This document shows, piece after piece, positions 15,397-26,600 of a stretch of DNA of 64,000 bases (the stretch's first letter is position 1; every line of letters begins with the position of its first letter). The DNA comes from Rhabditoides inermis. Its lineage: Eukaryota; Nematoda; Chromadorea; Rhabditida; Rhabditidae. Location of the stretch: contig CAWZYM010000057.1 in NCBI GenBank assembly GCA_963966185.1, positions 62,001 through 126,000 of the forward strand. The letters run 5' to 3'. The position numbers were made by a program, and so were the translations under genes. The notes under the pieces are model-generated. The model was not told the DNA's origin. It saw nothing but the letters and a program-made list of their open reading frames with translations, and made no database searches.

Positions 15397-16280
15397 ATGC
15401 GCTCTCCTCCTCCCCTCCTCCTCCTCCTGCTCCTTCTCCTCCTCCCTCTCTGCTCCTCCCTCACATGCAAGTGCACCCAGTCGCATGGCCAGGTCTCGTG
15501 CGAGGATGAACAGTGCAGTGTGCACAATGGAGGTAGGCTCATTTGCATATTATGTCATATCAGGTTATGAGGTAAGTGCAAACAGTAAAATGGAACGTGA
15601 TTTCACCGATAATGTATTTGACAAGAAAGACGATTGAAAATTGTGGAGTAGATGCCCAATGTACATGTGTTGCAGCCTGTCTCCTTCTGGATAGTTCATC
15701 GATGGGAGTTCATTATACCTGTCACCGGAAACCCCTCCCGGAAGCCAGTTGTAGAGTGAAGACAACAAAGGTAGGAAGGATGGCGAAGGCCCACACGCTA
15801 AACACTAAACACACCTCGTGAACTAGTAACTAGTTATATGAGTCGGCTACGAAGGTTACTCATATTGCCACAATCATTCTTTTTTTGGGTGTCGCCCTTT
15901 TACGTTTACACTATGATTCATTACATATTGCATATTAGAATGAGTCACAATGTCATCTGCAGATCGACATTTCTAGTTGTAACATTTTTAGTTTGAGAAA
16001 TGTTTTTTTGAAATTTGAATGTTTTGTTTTCTGTATGAATAGGCATGCTTTAGAGTGGCGAAGAGATCACGATCTGCGGGTGTGCGTCTTCCGACTACTG
16101 CAGCAGCCAGCTGTGGCCAGACAAGTGAGCAGTCGATACAGTACTCATACAATACTCCCAATATTTCCGCGCAGGACCCCGCGTGCCGCTCCGCAAGTAG
16201 ATACTCGGATGAAGACAGGGGAGACCAGTACTTCCATCACAGCCATGTCTTTTGTAGCCATCTTCGCATTTTTGTTCTAG
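15397..16280 (+). CDS. Secreted GPI-anchored three-finger protein, copy 2 (tandem paralogue)
   Basis: Role unknown. Exons 15397-15532, 15676-15770, 16054-16124 and 16175-16280 give 135 residues. The signal peptide is MRSPPPLLLLLLLLLLPLCSS, longer and more leucine-rich than in copy 1. The domain has CKC, CEDEQCSVHNGG, CLLLDSSSMGVHYTC, SCRVKTTK, ICGCASSDYC and LWPDKTPRAAPQ, followed by the hydrophobic end TAMSFVAIFAFLF. Exons 2 and 3 are exactly as long as in copy 1 (95 and 71 nt) and introns fall in the same phases, so the two arose by tandem duplication. The genes lie 500 bp apart on one strand. Divergence is high outside the cysteines and the GVHYTC motif. Confidence 0.82.
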
Positions 16281-16641
16281 ATAAATGTTTGACCTGAGAT
16301 AGATAATAGTACGATAATATTACTGTTATTGGAAAAAAAATTAACCATAAGATCCGTTATAATAAAATTCAATATGTTTACCCATAGGTGCGAGCATAAC
16401 ACAAATCACAAACACGGGGCTGAATGTACAGAAGATTTAGTATTTGCCCACGGTTATTACAACTTATTACAATAGGAGTGTGTCAAAATCAACAACAATG
16501 CTATTAAGGTACAGAGTGAGTGTGCTAATAAGCTAACATACTAAGTGATCTGGGGTCCATTGGATGAAACGTACTCGTGGGATATTCCAATCGTAACTCA
16601 CCCGTGGATATGTAATCAAATATAGGAAACGTAAAATCTAA
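16281..16641. other. Intergenic between convergent genes
   Basis: AT-rich spacer between the end of the plus-strand three-finger gene and the end of the minus-strand F-box candidate. It must hold both 3' UTRs; ATAAA-type signals occur near 16365. No other feature seen. Confidence 0.5.
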
Positions 16642-17158
16642 CTAAAAGCAACTTTGGGATAAAAAGGGCTGAATGAGATCAAATATGCATAATGAGATCA
16701 ATTGGGAAAAAAGGGTGGGCGTGGCGAGATGAGGCGGGGCGGGGCGTTGGCATGCGAAGCAGTCGCAGACGGCGGGGAGGGTGGGTTGGCGGGGGTCGCA
16801 GCAGGGAAACTCGTTGCACGTCAGCCAGCGAATCGGCTGTCCGACGGGCACGAATCGAAGCACCTTCACCTCACTCTTACTCTCATCACACTCCCGGCGA
16901 CGCAACGTCAGCTGCAACACAACACATCACACTAACATGTAGGACGCGAGTCTCACGCAACTCATCATTTTTACTTCTCAACTTTGAAATGCAACTGACC
17001 AGCATATCGTTCTGGTCGCTGCGCTCCTTTCCACAGATACGATACGTGGTACAGCGGCACGAGTCGCGAGTGCCACACATGAGAACGAGAGAGTGGCGGA
17101 CTCCATCACGGAGGTCCGCGTCCTGTACAGAGAGGGTTAGACGGGAGGGAGAGGAGAG

Positions 17159-17190
<32 letters not shown>

Positions 17191-18063
17191 AGCACGGGGG
17201 CGAGTAGTCCTCATATGCGAGTATCTCGCTGGAGATGGTGCAGTGCAGCGCGGGAACGTCTATCTTGTCGCGCTGCCATCGCCGAATCATCCCCCGCACG
17301 CTGCCAATCATGCGCCCGATGTGCATGCACTCAAAACGCGTCAATGTGCACGCAGCGCGCGCCAAAGTTTCTACCTGGACGCGGTGTCGGTATCCGTGTG
17401 GGGGAAAGTGGAGGATGCCGCGCGGAATGGACATATGCTTGGCGCTACAGAACACCACCTGGTCCTGAAAGAGCCCTAATTGGTGGGTGGTCCCGCACAC
17501 ATGGTGTATAGCGCATGCTACCTCGTAGAACTGGTTGTCGTTCTTCTCGTTGGCTCCACACACACTCTTGTCGCGGCGATCAAAGGGCACACTGAAGCCG
17601 TCAGAGCAGAGCAAAGTCGGAGACAGCAGACACAGCAACCGAGACACAGAGTCGTACTGAACGAGGGTAGTTGAAATCACCACACACTACACAGACCACC
17701 CACGTCGCACGAGTTGGTGATGTGGGGATGATGTTGTGGTGCATCGACCAGCTCGGCCCTGCACCAGCAGGAGACGCGCACTCGATACATTGGTTGGAGG
17801 GGACCAGAGAGCCGCAGCTGCCACTGCATTGCCGTCTGCATCGCCATCGCCTTGCCGTTCTGCACAAAACAACATGTCAACAAACTGACTAGCAATCAAG
17901 CAAACAACGTACGAAGTCGATGACAAGCTCTCCGGATCGGAACGTCTTCATGTACAGGCAGAAGTGGCGAATTGCTAGATGGATGTTGCGAGCGACAGGG
18001 CGGCCGTTCCGGTCCGTGCAACCACACCTGCAAAAAATTAATCAATACCGATAGATACATTTA

Positions 18064-18131
<68 letters not shown>

Positions 18132-19077
18132 ATTTACTCACACGGCGGTTGGCCAGACTCGGCCGCAGAGGAAGCGCCCTTCACCGGGCAGACGCCACTC
18201 CGACAGTTCCGAAGAAGACCAATCATACAGAATCTATGGTGGATACACGATTGGATTTACAACGCCCATCCCAGACATACCTCGTAGATGCGGGGCGCGT
18301 CTCGGGCAAAGCTCTTCGCGTAGTGCCATCGAAGCCGCTTCTGAAATGAGAAACAATGTATACGAGAAACGCCACATGCACAATATATCAACCACTCACC
18401 TTTCGAATATCCAATATAACGACGCGAGTTTCCTCTTCGACTCGCATCGAAATCTCTTCACTGTAAACAGTGTGACAGACGCGGATACTAACCACTATAC
18501 TACCGAAGATTTCTTCTTCGAAAGCCGCGGGGAAACGAAGAAGTATTCTCGGGTCTTCATTTTGCCCCTCCACCGCCGCATGTTCGGTCATCGACAAGAA
18601 TCCTTCCCGAATAACCAGTGAGGCGGCGGGAAGTACCCTCATGTGGAAGCAGCTATGGCGCGAGGAGATACTAATTGGTACGGAAGCAAAGGAAACCCCG
18701 GAGCTCTTCACGTCAAGAATGGTACTCTAATGGTCCAGCAATGATTATCGATCAAGTATCGTCTTCTCACCACTAACCTCATCAGCCTACCTGTCTTTCC
18801 CCGGCGTTAGCCTATTATGTATCTAGCATCTTAGGCACTACTGTATGCTTCACATCATTATGATTGTGTTGTCATACTCAGATATAACGATTCCGGATAA
18901 ACGATTGATTTGATTGATTGTAAACAGTAACTAGTGAATACCATACTTGATGTAAGGTCTGATCTAGTTTACCTGGCGAGTTTGTCAATGGTGGCATAGG
19001 AGCGCAGTTCCCATTCGTCCAGATATCGCAGAACTTTGTTCCGTAACTCGAATGGTAGCTCTCGCCACTGTTTCTAA
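16642..19077 (-). CDS. Probable F-box protein of unknown target, model partly unresolved
   Basis: Read on the minus strand. Exon 18973-19077 encodes WRELPFELRNKVLRYLDEWE then LRSYATIDKLA, an F-box-type helix bundle (LP-x-EL-x3-VL-x-YL) that would dock on Skp1. Exons that then join in phase are 18400-18447 (5' limit uncertain), 18281-18340, 18142-18233, 17913-18027 and 17704-17859. From 17656 the frame stays open to about 17196, then 17000-17122 and a last exon from about 16915 to the stop at 16642. The C-terminal half is cysteine-rich (CRCTTYRICGKERSD, LTCNEFPCCDP) and I do not recognise it. The join between 17196 and 17122 does not keep phase with any obvious donor, and a dispersed repeat sits in the intron after the F-box. 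The first exon may lie further right. Confidence 0.5.
18067..18129. repeat. (AT)n microsatellite
   Basis: About 31 perfect AT dinucleotides in the intron between minus-strand exons 18142-18233 and 17913-18027. Confidence 0.98.
18434..18509 (-). pseudogene. Degenerate tRNA-Asp-like sequence
   Basis: On the minus strand, TCTTCGG at the 5' end can pair over seven bases with TCGAAGA at the 3' end, 76 nt apart. The D arm GTATAGTGGTTAGTATC and the loop CTGTCAC (anticodon GTC) are those of tRNA-Asp. The anticodon stem and T arm no longer pair, and a CACTG-TTTA-CAGTG hairpin lies where the anticodon stem should close. Its 3' end overlaps the putative exon 18400-18447 of the F-box candidate. Confidence 0.45.
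18562..18922 (+). mobile_element. Dispersed repeat, copy 1 (3' end of an unidentified retroelement)
   Basis: About 360 bp shared with copies at 50545-50946 and, inverted, 51376-51772. The copies encode on this strand a short protein end (SEAA-S-LMWKQLWREEIL), carry a shared 3' stretch ending GATTCCGGATAAACGATTGA and finish in short GATT repeats, as non-LTR elements often do. In this copy the frame is shifted after ILIGTEAKETPE relative to ILDNWHGSKGN at 50.7 kb. It lies in an intron of the minus-strand F-box candidate. Confidence 0.75.
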
Positions 19078-19153
19078 AACACACTGCTGTTGTTGATATG
19101 CTGGTGCACGATAAGCGAAATTGAAACAACCGCTGAAATTGAAACAACGAAAC

Positions 19154-19315
19154 AGACCACGCGCCGCCTCGGGGTATGCCCGCGGGGCAAGAGCGATTAA
19201 GGTGCTGGAGAGAGATAGAGAGCTCAAATTTGAACAGGGTATAGTCAGATGGTGTCTCCACAATTGTACGTGGGCGTTTGGCGAAACTCCGATTTTCGTC
19301 TATGCAAATCGACCG
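19154..19315 (+). repeat. 162-bp direct repeat, unit 1
   Basis: Nearly identical to 19494-19655, with about one mismatch noticed; starts are 340 bp apart. An open frame crosses it (GARAIKVLERDRELKFEQGI). Unit 2 is flanked by an acceptor-like TTCCAG and a donor-like GTAAAT; in unit 1 the donor position reads GCGAAG. Confidence 0.92.
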
Positions 19316-19493
19316 GCGAAGATGTATGGCCGGAGGGGGAGAGAGAGAGACAGAAATTTGCATATTCGGGGAAAGTGAGAGTAGTGTCGTGAATCGCAGT
19401 CTATAACAGTCGTATGCAAGTTGTGTGTGCAGTGGCTTTGTCATATCTCACCTGTGAGTCGATTCCTGACCTCACCTCACTCTCCTCTTCCAG

Positions 19494-19655
19494 AGACCAC
19501 GCGCCGCCTCGGGGTATGCCCGCGGGGCAAGAGCGATTAAGGTGCTGGAGAGAGATAGAGAGCTCAAGTTTGAACAGGGTATAGTCAGATGGTGTCTCCA
19601 CAATTGTACGTGGGCGTTTGGCGAAACTCCGATTTTCGTCTATGCAAATCGACCG
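19494..19655 (+). repeat. 162-bp direct repeat, unit 2
   Basis: Second unit of the duplication. Both units contain the octamer ATGCAAAT. With splice-like borders on both sides it could be an exon of an unrecognised plus-strand transcript, but no partner exon was found. Confidence 0.92.
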
Positions 19656-20957
19656 GTAAATATTGAGAATGTGTGCACTATCAATAGCACCATAGCGATA
19701 CGTTTTTGTTACATTTCAGAGTAATCCTTTTTCATACAATCTCTCCAAGTCATGTATGAACCATAGTTCACATTTCACAAAGATCGTTTGATTTTGAAGC
19801 ACGATCCCAGGCTGTCTTTTATGTGCATTGCGTTGCTTCTCTCTCGTTCTCCCGGTGCTCCAATAGCGCTCTCTGCGTCTCTGCCCCCGCCGAGTCTGGT
19901 TTCTATGCGCTCTGCCGCGCGTGGCCAATGTCGGCGCTCGCAAGGCATTTTCGCTCCGTGCCTAGATTGCAACTAGTTTCCTTGAAATTCACAACTTCCC
20001 ACTCAATTTTTCATATTTACGCATTCATCAATGTATTCAGAACACCTAGAGAAATTGAATAAGCCTTCATTTGTTGAATTTCGTTAAGTTTTGACCGAGA
20101 AATTATAAAATAACTGAAAAAAGCGCGCGCCCGTTTCCCGCCAATTTCCCCCAAATCATCCCATCCTTATCTCGCAGTAGCGTAGTATACACCCACTACT
20201 CCACCTTATAGAAGTGGTTCGGTCTTAGTACTAAAGGGCGTCTACTTAATATTATTAGTATTTACAGTTTGTTAGCTGAAAAATATGTGATATATTTACA
20301 GATGTAAACAGCAAAGAAGTTCGAGTTTGCGCAGGAATTTGTTAAAATGGGAACGAAATGAGAACGGAAGGAAGGAAACGAAGAAGCGATGCGTTGTTCT
20401 GTTGTTAGAGAAGGGAGGAGGCGAGGCGGACGGAGGAGGCCTCATAGTGAGTTCATTGCGATGAGAGGCGTGCAACACAATACACTACACACTATCGCGC
20501 ACTGTGAAGCTAGGAGTGATGAGTGAATTGATCTCTCTTTCTCTCTCTCTCTCTCTGTCTGTCTCTCTTTCCGGATCGGATATTGACTAGACTACAATAA
20601 ACATGTTTTCTAATAGTTTTAATAGTTTTCGAAGTCACTTCACATAAAGGGAATAGAGGCAACAAAGGAGTAAAAGAAAATCTATGGTCCAACTCATTTT
20701 ATTAGATCAATAATGTTTTTATCCTTTCTTCTATTTCAATTTTGTTCGGTCTTTTCAATAAAAAAATCATACATAAATCATACATACATTTATAGATTTT
20801 TATTTTAAAAAAATATTTGTGACCGTGTGGTGCGTGTTCCTGTATTTATCACCATATAACACGCACAATAGCCGATAGACTGCGTAGTGGTGCCTTGCTG
20901 ACTACCAGTCCGCTGTGCTTTGTTTGCACGTCTTCTTTTAGTCTGCCACTCACTGTC
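19656..20957. other. Intergenic, upstream of nanos
   Basis: 1.3 kb of AT-rich spacer with a short (CT)n near 20535. No conserved frame on either strand. It presumably contains the promoter of the nanos gene. Confidence 0.5.
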
Positions 20958-21836
20958 ATGTCCCGATATCCACACACTCCCCACCCACCCACACACGTGA
21001 GTTACTTTGCTACAGTTTTCTGTGACTTTGACATATTCGATTCAAACGTTAATCGTTATGAAGGCATTGCGAAATCTACCCATTTCATTTCAGACGAAGC
21101 TTTTTCTCACTTCGATTTCGAATTGGACTCCGCAACAGGTCAGCATGGCTCACTCACTATAAATAACGTTGATAGACTACAGCTCTCATCGTTCTCCTCT
21201 CACCAACGCTGCAATCAGACGATTCCTGGACCGTCCACTTTTCTCCGTTCGCTGCCTCGCCCCGCCCCTCGTCGCCCCGCCCCTAATGCTCGAGTCTACT
21301 ACGGAGTGCCGCCCATGTATCGGGATGAGGGAAGTTCGCGAAGAATATAGAATAGCCCATAGTGTGTTATAGTGTCAGTACTGTAAGAATGGAGGTGCGC
21401 TGATCGGAGGAGACATCCACCACGACCAGGAGAGGTGAGATAGAGGGGGAGGGGGTGAGAGGGGATAAGGAGGGGATGCTAGACTCGTTCAGCTGTCCTC
21501 GCCTCGCCGGCCTGCCACCGTGCCACTACTGCCATGTCGCCGGGAAGCACACCGACGCGTCAGTTCTCTCGCCTCTCCCTCCCCCTCTCTTTCTCCCTCC
21601 CTCTCTTTCTCGTCCCCCCTCTCTTTCTTGTTCTCTCTATCCTACTTACCGTCAGGCACTGCCTCGATCTCCCGAAAGAGTTGCTGTCGTTGAAGCTGTC
21701 GTATGCGCAGCGCTGGTTCGAGAAGAACAAGGAAATGCCCACCACGCCCCCGCAGGCTCCGCTCACCCAGCCCCGTCTTGCTGTGGTGAAGGGACTGGCT
21801 GAAACGCAGCCCCTCTCGCCGCACTTTCCATATTAG
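20958..21836 (+). CDS. Nanos-type zinc-finger RNA-binding protein (divergent)
   Basis: Nanos proteins act with Pumilio to repress mRNAs in germ cells. Supported exons are 21373-21434, 21493-21558 and 21656-21836, in perfect phase. They give CQYCKNGGALIGGDIHHDQE, then SCPRLAGLPPCHYCHVAGKH and TDAHCLDLPK, with a tail ending LSPHFPY. This is the family signature of two CCHC fingers: CxxC, CKN, H, CPxL, CxxC, H-x4-C. The spacers are shorter than usual: about 4 instead of 10 residues between the first H and its C, and 5 instead of 7 before the last H. The N-terminal exon is less sure: an open frame runs from ATG 20958 (MSRYPHTPHPPTH) to 21350, with no clear donor that keeps phase. AATAAA follows at 22072. 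I prefer nanos, but another CCHC-finger protein is possible. Confidence 0.68.
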
Positions 21837-22296
21837 GAAGCCTATCATCCAAATTAGTTCTCCAAGATTTGTAGATTTGTTGTTGTTGTTGTTTTTCTTA
21901 TACTCTGTGCATTTGATATTTTATATCATTGCATTTGCATTTATATCTGTTTTCACTCATTACGCGTGTGTTTCATTGTCCACATTTTCTTCTTTCACAC
22001 ATTGCATGCCGAATACCCACTGCCGAATATTCTCCTCATTTTCATGTTGGTTTTCTTGTATTTTTATTTTCAATAAAGATACAGGGCCCTATTTCAGACG
22101 ATTTTTAATCGTTCATGCGTTACGAAACGGTTTTGCAAATACAGTTTGAACGAAAGTTCTACGTGCGCGCGGTGATCAGAAACGATCAGCTGACCTCTCT
22201 GAACGCATATTTTCCGATTCCCGCCACTCTTTACACAAGTTATGATTCGCAGGCACATTGCTACGGTAGCAAGGTTTTAGCAAAACACCTAATGAA
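21837..22296 (+). other. nanos 3' UTR and spacer
   Basis: T-rich sequence after the stop with AATAAA at 22072-22077, a plausible polyadenylation signal about 235 nt downstream of the coding end. The rest up to the tRNA-like sequence shows no feature. Confidence 0.55.
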
Positions 22297-22373
22297 AAGA
22301 GGATTCGAACCCGCGACATGAACAAGCCGAACAGATTGCTAAGCGAATCTCTTACCGGTTGCGCCATAGAGAC
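22297..22373 (-). pseudogene. tRNA-derived sequence (SINE head or pseudo-tRNA)
   Basis: On the minus strand it has an A box TGGCGCAACCGG and a B box GGTTCGAATCC in correct order and spacing. The ends GTCTCTA and TTTTCAT do not pair as an acceptor stem, and the anticodon stem AGATT/AATCT encloses eight bases. Most likely a tRNA-derived repeat. Confidence 0.55.
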
Positions 22374-22587
22374 GATGAGTGCAATTTGCTAGTATTGAGA
22401 CATCTAGTTGATTTGCGATCAATCAAAGACGGACTGTGCGAAGGAAAACCATTCATTTTCAGCTGAAACGTACTGTTTTCGAAAACAATCAAATCGTCTC
22501 TCATGCTTGTGTCTCATTATTGTCCACTTTTCTTCACAAAAACCACAAGCGCGCAGTAGATTATCGCTCAATGAAAGGATCATGCCA

Positions 22588-22671
22588 CGTCCTCAATGGC
22601 GCAGTCGGTTAGATGTTAACCTAGCAATCTGCAGACTGCGCTCTGTCGCAGGTTCGAGTCCTGCTTCTGCT
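22588..22671 (+). pseudogene. tRNA-derived sequence
   Basis: A box TGGCGCAGTCGG and a perfect T arm GCAGG-TTCGAGT-CCTGC. The loop CTGCAGA would give anticodon GCA (Cys), but neither the anticodon stem nor the acceptor ends pair. It has the same type as the sequence 215 bp to the left but the opposite orientation. Confidence 0.5.
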
Positions 22672-22942
22672 CGTGTTTTACTTTCTTTCAAATTTGACTG
22701 TGCTCTTAGTTACCGTACCACCCGTTCGTGGTCTGTTCCCCCATGGGGGAGATGGTGGGTCTTTTCAATTTTTTGTCAATTTTATCTTTAATGAACAACA
22801 ACCAGAACACATACCCAACAAGACCTTATAAATACAATTCACTAACCAACCAAAACACCTCGAATACATATATTTATAAAAGTTGAAAAGGTAATACAAG
22901 ATGTAGTGTGCAGGTGTGTGAGATACCAGTGTACAAGGGTGG

Positions 22943-23186
22943 CACGGCGATTCACAACTCAAGAAAATCGCTAGCTCAAATCAGGCGCGACGGGCGTAGC
23001 CCCGCCCACTGGTCTCGAAAAGAAGTGGGCGGAGCCATGGGCGGAGCCTCGCTTGAGATAGTGGTCCTGTCACGATCCCAGCAGAATCTGATGTGCTTTG
23101 TGTTTTGGTAACACGCTCCGCGCGAGTCGCGCGTTATTGTAGCGCAGCTCCGCCCACCCACAAATTATTAACTGTGAATCGCCGTG
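22943..23186. mobile_element. MITE with 14-bp inverted ends and 5-bp target duplication
   Basis: A 244-bp element with perfect terminal inverted repeat CACGGCGATTCACA (22943-22956 and complement at 23173-23186). It is flanked by GGTGG on both sides (22938-22942 and 23187-23191). There is no coding capacity. Its interior has the GC-rich inverted motif GGGCGGAGC/GCTCCGCCC. It lies just downstream of the SSRP1 stop. Confidence 0.88.
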
Positions 23187-23375
23187 GGTGGAACAATCAA
23201 ACCTCAAAGACAACAAACTATAAAAGAGAACCAAGAGAGATAGAGAACCAAACTGGAGAGAACCAGGAGATGAATTCACCAGGCAGACGGAACGATATAC
23301 TCGGTGTATACAAAACACACCAAGAGGTGAACAGGGGTACACGGAGGAGAAGGAGAAGGGATAGAGTAGCATCAC

Positions 23376-23627
23376 TCATTCGCTGTCAGAATCGCCAGAG
23401 CCGGACTGAAAACATGTACTTTTTACATAACTAATATTGTGTAATACGTACTTCACTGAAACAATATAATTAATAATTATTCACTACATTTCACACTATT
23501 TTCACAATGATCCGATGACATTTATGTCAAATTCCATCACGATTAAAAAACAAAAACACACACACACAGAAACACTATCTTATTGCAATACACATCTAGG
23601 TTCTATTCGCAACATCTCTCTCTCTCT

Positions 23628-23672
<45 letters not shown>

Positions 23673-26600
23673 TCCTCCCTCCCTATCACCTCATCGCCGA
23701 TCTCCTTCTTCGCCTTCAGAGGCTTGTCGTCGTCCGAAGAATCCTCGTCAGACACGAATTCCTTCGACTTCGCTTTCGACGGAGAACTGAAAATTGTATG
23801 CTAAATCCATACATCAATTATCAGAACACATTAACAATAAAACATCTGATTCCTCTACTCCCCGAATGAAGACATCCCTTTATCTCTCTCTCTCTCTCCC
23901 AACTCACGGGTTGCCCTTCTTGGTGGGAGTAGGGTTGGACTTCTTGCTGCTGCTGCCGGAAGCTCCGCCCCCGCTGGCCCCGCCCCCGTTCTTCCTGTAC
24001 TCGGCCATCTCGGTCTCATATCTCTTCTTGTCCTCTGCCGCCTTGGCCTCCCATGGCTTCTTCTCTGCTTCGTCCATTCCCTTCCACATCTCTCCCGCGC
24101 GCTTCGCGATGTCAGCCACAGAGTCGCCGTCCTTCCTCAAACATCATCGAGTCTCTTCCACACATGACATCATCCGCATCCCCATGACGTCACCCGCCCA
24201 CTCACTTGATGTTGCTCCTGTTCTGGTTGAGCCACAGGAAATAGGCCGACTGTCCGCGCTTGGGCATGTTCGGGTCCTGCAACAAATGTATTAAGCCCCG
24301 CCCCTTCTCTCTACCGTTAACGTACCTTGTCCTTCTTGGCACGCTTCGTCTTCTTTTTTCCTCCACCGTCCTCACCATCACTGTCCGCAGCCTTCTTCTT
24401 CCTCTCCTTGCGCTCCTTATCCTTCTTAAAAACAATCAATAGATAAATAAACAAACACAACAACACTACAACCACTACACAACACCGGCCCACCTTTTCC
24501 AGTTTCTTCTGTCTCTACAACACACCACGTGTCCACCCCCATCCCTTCTATCACTTACCTTCTCTCCCTTCTCCTTTCTCTCCTTTTTCTTCTCCCTCCT
24601 CTTCATCTTCTCCTCGTCATCCTCGTTCTCGCCTCCAGAAGCCTTCGAATCTTCAGAATCCGTCTCATGGTCAGAGTCGAACTCCTAGAAAAATATATAA
24701 AAGTTTAAGTGATGTTGGCGGTTTAATGTAATGACGTCATTGTCACCTCATCAGGCTCCGAGCCACTGCCCTCCGAGTCACTCCTCGCAGCCTTTCGACG
24801 CTTGATGTCCTCGTCGAGATCGTAGTCGTCTACAAATCACCCCACTCACCCCATCATCACTACACCCCTCCCCCTTCCCTCCCCCACTGCGCACCGTCAT
24901 CCGTGTCGCTCTCGTCGTCGCTGTTCGCCTCCCTCTTCTCCTTTCCCTCCTGCTTCACCTGCGCCTTGTACGGGTCGATCTCGTCATCCGAACCAGCGAA
25001 CCGATCCTCGGCGTACCCCTTGTCCTGCAAACCACACTAAGTACTACTGCACTCACAATGCCATTTGCCGTTGCCCTACTTCACAATCTGTTATACCATC
25101 AACTAAGTACTAAGTCACATTACTTGGCCAATCATGACAATGTGTATAAGATGTAGACCATCTACGAATAGTTTTTTTTTGTTCTCGCACCCCACCCACC
25201 ATCTTCTTTGCGTTGCGCACGCGCAGGCCCTTGTTCGACACGTAGTCAAACAGCTTGTTGTACTCCTCCCTAAACACACATCATAAAACCCCGAGCAGAA
25301 CACACAACACACTCGCATCTCGCATCACTCACTTCTCGACCGAGTTGAACACCATCGTCTGTCCGTTCTTCAGCTCAATCTCGAAGTCGAACGAGCGAGT
25401 CGAGACGTCGGAGCGAGCAAAGTGCACCGATGAGATCTCGAAGCAGTTTAATCAGCACTATCAAGCAATCCAAGACCAAGAAAAGAGTTGGTGACTGGTG
25501 GATACCTCCTCGAATCGAATGTACATGGGCGGCTTGTGGATGTAGAGGAATCCCTTCTCCAGAGGGTACAGGAATCCGGACGCCTGGCGGTGCGCGCACA
25601 TCACGGCAGGAGTGCCCGAGTGACTCAAACACACTCCATTCATCTCACAATACTTTCACAACTATACACTATGCAAAAAATAATAAATCTAGGAAAACGG
25701 TGAAAATAGTAAGCGAAGTTCGAATGTCTCTCGACCCACCCGACAAAGTTGCCCGGGACAGTGATCTTCATGTTGATAAGCACACGGAAGATCTTCGATA
25801 CGACCTGTCGCAAACATGTCATCCTCACATTCAGCATGAATGTTGTTCGCGAAAAGTTCTTTCTTCCTCACCTCATACAACTGTCCTGACAAGGTACGCT
25901 CCAACTTCCCGCCATACTGCTCCTTCAGCTGCTCCCTGCAAAATCAATCGATACAGTTAATCGATAAATCAATAGGGCGGTGGGACGTACTCGGTGAGCC
26001 CGAGCTCGAGATCGATCTGCTCCTCCTTGAGGAACTCGAAGACGAGGTAGTGGTAGCGGGTGAGACCCTGGCGGATAGGAGGGTTCAGAGAGATCTGAAA
26101 CACATCTGTCACACAATGTACAACAACACGGCGTGAAATTGCGCTTCAAGAACTTAATCAATACTGACAACAAAGTAGACGTGGCGTCCATCCTTGTGGG
26201 GCACAAGGAAGAGACGCATGATAGTCTTGATGGGAATCTTGTAGTCGTACGTCTTTCCGTGCAGCGAGAGATGCGTGGGGAATACCTTGATGTCGTAGCG
26301 ACCACTGCAAACGTACTCGTCAACAATCGATCAATGAATGGATAGTGAGTGTAGGTACCGCGGAGTGGTGCATAGGATCTGAGTGAGAGTGGCTACGGGC
26401 TGTCCGGTCTCGGCCTCAATGCCCGCGAACTGCATGACTGCCTTGCGGAATTCCTCCACTGGGTCCGCCTCCTCGTCCTCCGGATCCCCCGGCATGTGGA
26501 AACGCATCTCGATCAGGGCAACGGGACACTCGTCGTTCTCAAGTACGAACATTGATCAAACGGTTTTCTAATAAGTATTTCTGCTAACAAAATTTTGACA

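Noticed and set aside
17476..17521. A possible 46-nt intron in the F-box candidate (GTAGCATG to AATTAG)
   Set aside because: Removing it shifts the following conserved-looking frame, while reading through keeps FYEVACAIHHVCG open, so I left it in the exon.
22297..22671. Two functional tRNA genes
   Set aside because: Pol III boxes are good, but acceptor and anticodon stems do not pair, so they were kept only as tRNA-derived sequences.
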